A DNA stretch of 64,000 bases. Source: Bryobacterales bacterium (GTDB lineage Bacteria; Acidobacteriota; Terriglobia; Bryobacterales; Bryobacteraceae). This document shows positions 59,330-64,000 of this stretch, piece by piece; position 1 is the first letter of the stretch, and every line of letters starts with the position of its first letter. The notes beneath the pieces were generated by a model. It saw only the letters and a list, made by a program, of their open reading frames with translations, was not told the DNA's origin and made no database searches. A program made the translations under genes and the position numbers. The stretch covers positions 1 through 64,000 of the forward strand of contig JADJWL010000012.1 in the NCBI GenBank assembly GCA_016716385.1, given 5' to 3'.

Positions 59330-60112
59330 TTAGCGGACGCGCTTCAGCCAGCCGTTGGGATTGAACGTCAGCCCGTACTTCTCCCGATCCCGGTCCACGA
59401 CAAAATCGCTGTTGCGGGCCAGGAACTCATGCACGGCTTCCATCGGACCTTGCTTGCCCGGTCCGGGGCTGAAGGCGACATGGACCGGGTAGCCATTCAG
59501 GTGGGTATCCTGGACAACCATGTAGCAGCCGACACAGACAAGCGGTCCATACATGTCCATCTCCTGGAGGACGTGCTCCTTGCTGTGGTCCGAATCCAGA
59601 ATCACCATGACCCTTTCGCCCTGCGCCTTCGCCTGCATGGCGCCAACGATGGCGGGATCGGTCGACGAGCCGGTGAAGTACTCAATCCGCGGGTGATCCG
59701 GTTTCCCGGGATGGTTGTCGATATCGACCGTCAGAATGCGGCCATGCCGCAGCAGGTCCATGATGGAGGCGTAGTAAAAGGCGCCGCCGCCGAGCCGTGT
59801 CCCTGTTTCGACGAGAACGTCCGGCCGCGTTTCGTGCAGGATTTCCTGGGTGACCCACATGTCGAGCGGGGTCTGCATGGTCTGCGTTCCCAGCCACCAG
59901 GTGTTCATCACGGTCTGGTCCCACCACTCATCGATGTACTGCTTGTGGAAGGCGTGCGTGATGTCCTGCTGGCTGAAGTAGCGCAACTGCCAGTTGCCGA
60001 TACGGAGCGGCTCATGGAACACGTGTTTGACGAAAGCCAGCATCAGTGCCGCTCCGGCAAAGAAGCAGACGATGCCGATGATCGCCGCGTCCCAAACTCT
60101 CAGCTTCCTCAT
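59330..60112 (-). CDS. membrane-anchored CmcI-like methyltransferase, copy 2
   Basis: A 260-residue paralogue of the preceding gene with the same layout: N-terminal anchor VWDAAIIGIVCFFAGAALML, SAM loop PDVLVETGTRLGGGAFYYAS, VDIDNHPGKPDHPRIEYFTG and the C-terminal DREKYGLTFNPNGWLKRV. Most residues are identical to copy 1, so the duplication is fairly recent compared with the flanking WG duplication. The catalytic core motifs (including LDSDHSKEHV) are kept in both copies. Divergent from the WG lipoprotein at 60208, 95 bp away. Confidence 0.85.
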   Translation of the reverse strand: MRKLRVWDAAIIGIVCFFAGAALMLAFVKHVFHEPLRIGNWQLRYFSQQDITHAFHKQYIDEWWDQTVMNTWWLGTQTMQTPLDMWVTQEILHETRPDVLVETGTRLGGGAFYYASIMDLLRHGRILTVDIDNHPGKPDHPRIEYFTGSSTDPAIVGAMQAKAQGERVMVILDSDHSKEHVLQEMDMYGPLVCVGCYMVVQDTHLNGYPVHVAFSPGPGKQGPMEAVHEFLARNSDFVVDRDREKYGLTFNPNGWLKRVR

Positions 60113-60207
60113 GGCTGGGTGTTGATCGGCAAACGAGCGGGGTTACTTTAGGCGGGCCCTGCTGGTAGAATCAAGAGGTTAGATCGTCCGATTCGATTGA
60201 TCCACCC

Positions 60208-61155
60208 ATGCAGAAGTTGCCTTCGTTCCTTCTTTGCCTTGCGGCGCTCGCCGGACTGTGCGCCTGCAAGCAGACCTCGTCCTCGCGGCGGGCGGCTCCC
60301 TACGACCAGGGTCCGGCGTTGTTCGCGGTCACTTCCGGGGACAAGTTCGGCTACATCAACGCCCAGGGCGACATCGTGATCGAGCCGCGGTTCCTGCGGG
60401 CCCTGTCGTTCTCCGACGGACTTGGCGCCGTGCAGGACGAGACCGGCCGCTGGGGGTTCGTCGATCGCACGGGCAAGTACGCGATTGAGCCGACATTCGA
60501 GCAGGTGCTGCCGTTCGCCGAGGGGTATGCCTCCGTGAGGGTCGGCAACAAATTCACTGTGATCGACACCTCGGGCACTGCCATGTTCGAGGCAAAATAT
60601 GCCGGCGTGAGCCAGTTCTTTGAAGGACTGGCGCCGACCCTGATGAGTATGCCTGTGCCTGGAGGAGTGATGGCGACGGCCTGGGGCTTCATCAATCCGA
60701 ATGGAGATTTCGTGATCCCGGCCCAGTATGATGGCGTCACGCCCTTCTCCGACGGTCTCGCCGCCGTGCGTGCCCTCGGCAAACTGTGGGGCTATATTGA
60801 TCGCGACGGGAAGTACGTGATCGAACCCCGGTTTGAGACGGCCAACCGGTTCTCCGAAGGGCTGGCGTCGGTCGAAGAGGGCCTCTCCGCCAAGTATCGC
60901 TGGGGGTTCATCGACACCAAGGGCAAGATGGTGATCGAACCCCGGTTCTCCCTGGCCCGCATCTTCTCTGAAGGACTGGCTGGCGTGCAGGTGGAGGATG
61001 CCAAGTGGGGGTACGTCGACCGGCAAGGCGAGTGGGTGATCAAGGCAGAGTTCGACGATGTCTCCCCGTTCGTCGAGGGAATCGCTCTTGTCAAGAAGGG
61101 CGATGACCAGCTCTACATCGATAAGACCGGCAAACAGATCTGGCCGAAGCAGTAG
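60208..61155 (+). CDS. WG-repeat lipoprotein, copy 2
   Basis: A 315-residue lipoprotein (MQKLPSFLLCLAALAGLCAC, lipobox LCAC) with about eight WG repeats matching copy 1 at 54862-55815 across the full length, e.g. KLWGYIDRDGKYVIEPRFE against KLWGYIDRGGKYVIEPRFE. Surface-exposed or periplasmic scaffold of unknown partner. First gene of the plus-strand arm; the TIGR03437-like gene follows after 42 bp. Confidence 0.9.
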   Translation: MQKLPSFLLCLAALAGLCACKQTSSSRRAAPYDQGPALFAVTSGDKFGYINAQGDIVIEPRFLRALSFSDGLGAVQDETGRWGFVDRTGKYAIEPTFEQVLPFAEGYASVRVGNKFTVIDTSGTAMFEAKYAGVSQFFEGLAPTLMSMPVPGGVMATAWGFINPNGDFVIPAQYDGVTPFSDGLAAVRALGKLWGYIDRDGKYVIEPRFETANRFSEGLASVEEGLSAKYRWGFIDTKGKMVIEPRFSLARIFSEGLAGVQVEDAKWGYVDRQGEWVIKAEFDDVSPFVEGIALVKKGDDQLYIDKTGKQIWPKQ

Positions 61156-61197
61156 TCTCCCGGTACTGGTACGGCGCTGGACGCGTATAATGGGGCC

Positions 61198-62124
61198 ATG
61201 TGGCCTCCGGTGCGGCTTGCTGTTCTCGGACTGCTGCCCTTCCTGGGCGCGGCCCAAGTCCCGAATGTCGCCGGAGCGGGTTACCGCGCTCCCACTGTGA
61301 CAGTGGCCCCCGGACAGATTGTCTCGGTCTTTGTCCGCACGGCGACGCATCTGAGCGAACCTGTCACGGCGAGCCAGTTCCCCCTTCCGACGACCTTGGC
61401 CGGGTTCACCGTCGTTCTCCACCAGACGTTCGCGGGGCCGGTGAATGTGCCTCTGCTGGCAGTGTATACGGCCGAGGCGTGTCCCGCTGAAGGACCGCCG
61501 AACTGCCGGCCACTGACTGCGATCTCGCTGCAGATTCCCTTCGAGTTGGCTCCGAACGTACCTGGATCGCGGCGGCCGGAGAATTTTGCCTGGCTGGTGG
61601 TACTGGACCAGGGACAGCCAAGCGAGCCTCTGCCGCTTTCCTCGGTTCCCGACAACGCGCACGTCGTGAACTCGTGCGACGCGACCACGCCCCCGCAACC
61701 GGGGCCGCCGGTGAATCCTGATTCGTGCCGGCCGGCGGTGACGCACCCCGACGGGTCGCTGGTGACGGCGGAAAATCCAGCTCGCGCCGGACAGCCGGTC
61801 ACCATCTACCTCTATGGTCTCGGCCGCACCGATGAGCGGCTTCCGAGTGGAGCCGCCTCGCCCGCTCCGGCCGAGCCGCTAACGGACGTGCGGGCCGCGG
61901 TTGCTTATGGGGCCAACCCTCCAGCGGCCCGTCCAGGCGCTTCCGGGTCTCCGGCATTCGCCGGACTCACGCCGGGGCTGGCCGGACTGTACCAAGTCAA
62001 TGTCCTGTTGGCCGCGCCGCCTGCCGGGACGCCCGCCTGTGGACCCGGCATACCCGCGAATGCGACGGTCAGCGTCGGGCGGGGATATTCCTTCGCCGGC
62101 GCCAGCTTCTGCGTCGCGCCGTAG
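61198..62124 (+). CDS. secreted TIGR03437-like protein, copy 2
   Basis: A 308-residue paralogue of 53899-54804: signal peptide (VRLAVLGLLPFLGAAQ), then VTVAPGQIVSVFVRTATH, NPARAGQPVTIYLYGLGRTDERL and GLTPGLAGLYQVNVLL, with matching Cys positions (EACPAEGPPNC, SCDAT, SCRPA, PACG, FCVAP). The conserved pairing with a WG lipoprotein in both arms suggests the two work together at the cell surface; no function is known. Confidence 0.8.
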   Translation: MWPPVRLAVLGLLPFLGAAQVPNVAGAGYRAPTVTVAPGQIVSVFVRTATHLSEPVTASQFPLPTTLAGFTVVLHQTFAGPVNVPLLAVYTAEACPAEGPPNCRPLTAISLQIPFELAPNVPGSRRPENFAWLVVLDQGQPSEPLPLSSVPDNAHVVNSCDATTPPQPGPPVNPDSCRPAVTHPDGSLVTAENPARAGQPVTIYLYGLGRTDERLPSGAASPAPAEPLTDVRAAVAYGANPPAARPGASGSPAFAGLTPGLAGLYQVNVLLAAPPAGTPACGPGIPANATVSVGRGYSFAGASFCVAP

Positions 62125-62145
62125 GCTCTCTCCGCCAAAGCCAAT

Positions 62146-62925
62146 CTACGCCGCGGAAGCGTGAAACTCCAGGAACGCCTGCGCGACCGTTGTGACGATC
62201 GCCTGCTGGTAGAGAGCCCCGCGCTCAGCGGTGGCGTCAGCCGGGCTGTCCGTGTACCCGTCCATCGCCTGCCAGCTTCCCGGGTGCTCCGGACGGTACG
62301 GCCTCTGCCAGGTGCGGGGATCGGTATCCGGGACGTTGTTCCGGCGCGGGCGCTCCGCCGCCACGCGTTCGCCGCGCAGGGCCAGCATCATCGACGTCTC
62401 GAAGATTCCCGCGTGGCCCGGCAGGCGCATCCCCTTGTGCGCGTCGAGCGCCACAAGCGCGTCCCAGGCAATCGTCCAATAGGACGCCGCGGCCACGTGC
62501 GCCGGATGTTCGAGCGCGATATCGCGCGCCACGAGTTGCGCCAGTTCGTGATTCCCGCCGTGCCCGTTCAGCAGGAACAGGCGCCTGAATCCGCTGCGCA
62601 CCGCCGCCAGGACGATTTCGTGCAGCGCCCGGTAGTACGTTTCCGTCGTCATCGAGAACGTCCCGCCGAACGGGATGTGGTGCTGCGAGCAGCCGAACGG
62701 CAGCGGCGGCGCCACCAGCACGGGAATGCTCTTCGCGGCTTCGCGCGCCGCTTCGCGCGCAATGTGCTCCACCGTAAACCAGTCTGTGCCCACCGGCAGG
62801 TGGGGGCCGTGTTGCTCGGTGGCGCCCAGTGGAAGCACCAGCAGCGCGGATGGCGCGGCGTCGCGCAACTGCTCGCGCGTCAGATCAGCAAAAAACAGGC
62901 TTGGCAACTGGGTGGGAATGCTCAC
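62146..62925 (-). CDS. creatininase family amidohydrolase
   Basis: A 259-residue creatininase-fold protein with the metal-binding residues of the family: ADLTREQLRDAAPSALLVLPLGATEQHGPHLPVGTDWF (Glu, His, Asp), GTFSMTTETYYRALHEIV and LLNGHGGNHEL, then HAGIFETSMMLAL. Relatives hydrolyse cyclic amides or formamides (for example in riboflavin/F420 or mycofactocin pathways); the substrate here is unknown. GTG 62925 begins the conserved fold; the frame runs on to 63195 over the divergent gene's 5' end without homology. Confidence 0.85.
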   Translation of the reverse strand: MSIPTQLPSLFFADLTREQLRDAAPSALLVLPLGATEQHGPHLPVGTDWFTVEHIAREAAREAAKSIPVLVAPPLPFGCSQHHIPFGGTFSMTTETYYRALHEIVLAAVRSGFRRLFLLNGHGGNHELAQLVARDIALEHPAHVAAASYWTIAWDALVALDAHKGMRLPGHAGIFETSMMLALRGERVAAERPRRNNVPDTDPRTWQRPYRPEHPGSWQAMDGYTDSPADATAERGALYQQAIVTTVAQAFLEFHASAA

Positions 62926-63055
62926 CGCGTGAGTATAGCAGCAGAAATCCTGAGGGTTCTGGCGCAATACTGTCGCCGATTGCTCCTTCCAGCGGTCTGG
63001 CCCCCATCGTGCAAGCGATGCAGCCATACCCACGGGATAGAAAGGATCGTGCTCT

Positions 63056-64000
63056 ATGCCGTCTACGATGAGCCGCAGAGGCTGGCTGGCCGCCTTGGCC
63101 TCCGTTCCCGGCCTCTTCAAGATCAGCGAAAGTACAGGGACCGCGCAGACGCTCAACCGCAACTCTGCTCCGAGCGATCTGAAGATCACCGACATGCGGT
63201 CGGTGCTGGTGGCGTCGAACTACGACTACCCCATCATCCGCATCGACACCAACCAGGGCGTTTACGGACTCGGGGAGGTCCGTGACGCCGGCCGCGAGGG
63301 AACCGCGCTTGTCCTGAAGCCGCACATTGTCGGGCGAAATCCGCTCGCGATCGAGCCGATCCTGGACAGCGTGCGCATTTTCTCCAACCATCAGCGCATG
63401 GGCGGCGGCTTCAGCGCACTCGACATGGCGCTGCACGACATCGCGGGCAAGGTGTACAACGTGCCTGCCTGGCGTCTGGTGGGGTCGAAGTACCGAGACC
63501 GCATCCGCATCTATTGCGACACCAACGAAAGCAAAGATCCCAAGATCTACGCCGAGCGCTTCAAGAAGCGCAAGGAGCAGGGGTTCACGTTCTTCAAGAT
63601 GGACCTCGGCACGCGCATGGTAGCCGACCGCCCGAACGCGGTCAACGACCAGCGCGTGGCTACCGAAAAAGGTCTCGCCTACATGTGCGAGTACATCCAG
63701 GCGGTGCGCGATGCGATCGGATGGGAAGTGCCGCTCGGGATGGATCACTTCGGCCGCCTCAACACCAAGGACAGCATCCGCTACGCGCGGGCCTTCGAGA
63801 AGTTCAATCTCGCCTGGGCCGAGGACATGATCCAGATCGGCCACCTCGGACCCGGCGGCGACGCCCCGCTGAACTGGCGCGCCTACAAGGAACTGAAGGA
63901 CGCCACGACCACGCCCATCGCCACGGGCGAAAGCCTGTTCGGCCTGCCCGAGGGCTTCAAGGAGTTCATCGATCAGCGGGCGCTCGACATCGTACACCCC
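63056..64000 (+). CDS. enolase-superfamily (mandelate racemase/muconate lactonizing-like) enzyme, partial
   Basis: Open from ATG 63056 to the window edge (315 codons, no stop). A second ATG at 63068 gives MSRRGWLAALASVPGLF, a twin-arginine signal, so export in folded form is likely. The mature part has the capping domain (DYPIIRIDTNQGVYGLGEVRD) and barrel with FFKMDLG (acid-base Lys region), metal ligands in GMDHFGR (Asp), WAEDM (Glu) and ATGESL (Glu). Acid-sugar dehydratases and racemases of this type are usual in plant-sugar-using acidobacteria. Divergent from the creatininase-like gene; the 130-bp gap contains no obvious strong promoter. Confidence 0.85.
   Translation, partial: MPSTMSRRGWLAALASVPGLFKISESTGTAQTLNRNSAPSDLKITDMRSVLVASNYDYPIIRIDTNQGVYGLGEVRDAGREGTALVLKPHIVGRNPLAIEPILDSVRIFSNHQRMGGGFSALDMALHDIAGKVYNVPAWRLVGSKYRDRIRIYCDTNESKDPKIYAERFKKRKEQGFTFFKMDLGTRMVADRPNAVNDQRVATEKGLAYMCEYIQAVRDAIGWEVPLGMDHFGRLNTKDSIRYARAFEKFNLAWAEDMIQIGHLGPGGDAPLNWRAYKELKDATTTPIATGESLFGLPEGFKEFIDQRALDIVHP

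Larger units (their letters stand above)
53899..62124. repeat. inverted duplication of a WG-lipoprotein / TIGR03437-like gene pair
   Basis: The arms are 53899-55815 (minus strand: WG protein then TIGR03437-like protein) and 60208-62124 (plus strand: same order). Both arms happen to be 1917 bp long, with gene lengths 954/906 and 948/927 and spacers of 57 and 42 bp, so the equality comes from offsetting changes. The 4.4 kb between the arms holds four genes. The proteins are clearly paralogous but much diverged, so the duplication is old. Confidence 0.8.

Noticed and set aside
1..64000. CRISPR arrays, tRNA or rRNA genes, insertion sequences, integrases
   Set aside because: Looked for and not seen; the only regular spaced repeats are the iterons, whose 3-14-bp gaps rule out a CRISPR array.

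Overview
The window reads as high-G+C DNA from an acidobacterium, most likely order Bryobacterales (the Solibacter/Paludibaculum/Bryobacter relatives). The clues are two secreted proteins ending in the Solibacter-type C-terminal region (TIGR03437-like), large TonB-dependent receptors with an N-terminal carboxypeptidase-regulatory-like domain, a secreted SBBP beta-propeller protein, WG-repeat lipoproteins, and an acidobacterium-typical secreted family at 57216-58535. This is recognition by eye, not a database result.

Layout. 1-7102 is a flagellar filament locus: a TPR protein with a glycosyltransferase-like C-terminus (cut by the window start), a second TPR protein, two flagellins (the second behind a clear sigma-28 promoter), the filament cap FliD and a small FliT-position protein. 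7103-9242 looks like a plasmid-type replication module: about nine copies of an 18-bp iteron, five of them phased at 21 and 31-32 bp, followed by a RepA/RPA-like initiator gene. A tail-anchored Ser/Thr kinase and a TonB receptor follow.

12781-29001 is a surface glycan locus whose genes mostly overlap by 4 nt: an O-antigen ligase/polymerase-like protein, GT4, Wzx flippase, Wzy-like polymerase, GT2, a GT4 fused to a PglC-type phosphoglycosyl transferase, PglD-, PglE- and PglF-like enzymes (UDP-bacillosamine-type sugar), a very large secreted beta-propeller protein coupled inside the operon, and a lipoprotein. 29010-32349 (minus) is a type VI secretion tail module (tssB, tssC, hcp, tagJ) without the rest of the system. 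32608-38902 (minus) holds a second, frameshifted TonB receptor, a sodium:solute symporter and a tail-anchored Pro-rich protein carrying eight EFTRLF-like motifs. 38981-42977 is an ABC-transporter-type polysaccharide export set (two GT4, Wzm, Wzt), then a ceramidase-like secreted enzyme and an M20 peptidase.

45503-49583 holds a small exported helical protein behind a consensus promoter, an RsbRD_N-like protein, a Uma2 nuclease-like protein, another glycosyltransferase and a second, divergent Rep-like gene. 50004-53351 is a large SLH-domain surface protein with its own promoter and terminator. 53899-62124 is bounded by an inverted duplication of a two-gene unit (WG-repeat lipoprotein then TIGR03437-like protein) around a hydrolase, an acidobacterial secreted protein and a tandem pair of membrane-anchored CmcI-like methyltransferases. 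The window ends with a creatininase-family protein and a divergent Tat-exported enolase-superfamily enzyme running off the edge.

Three genes (20964-25098, 32608-35939, 45579-46062) are each broken by a single-base change in a G run. Restoring one base gives an uninterrupted family-like protein in each case, so sequence or assembly error is a live explanation. The strongest candidate for something new is the iteron/Rep module inserted between flagellar and kinase genes, together with a second Rep homologue 41 kb away; next are the EFTRLF-motif protein and the glycan operon with the embedded giant surface protein.
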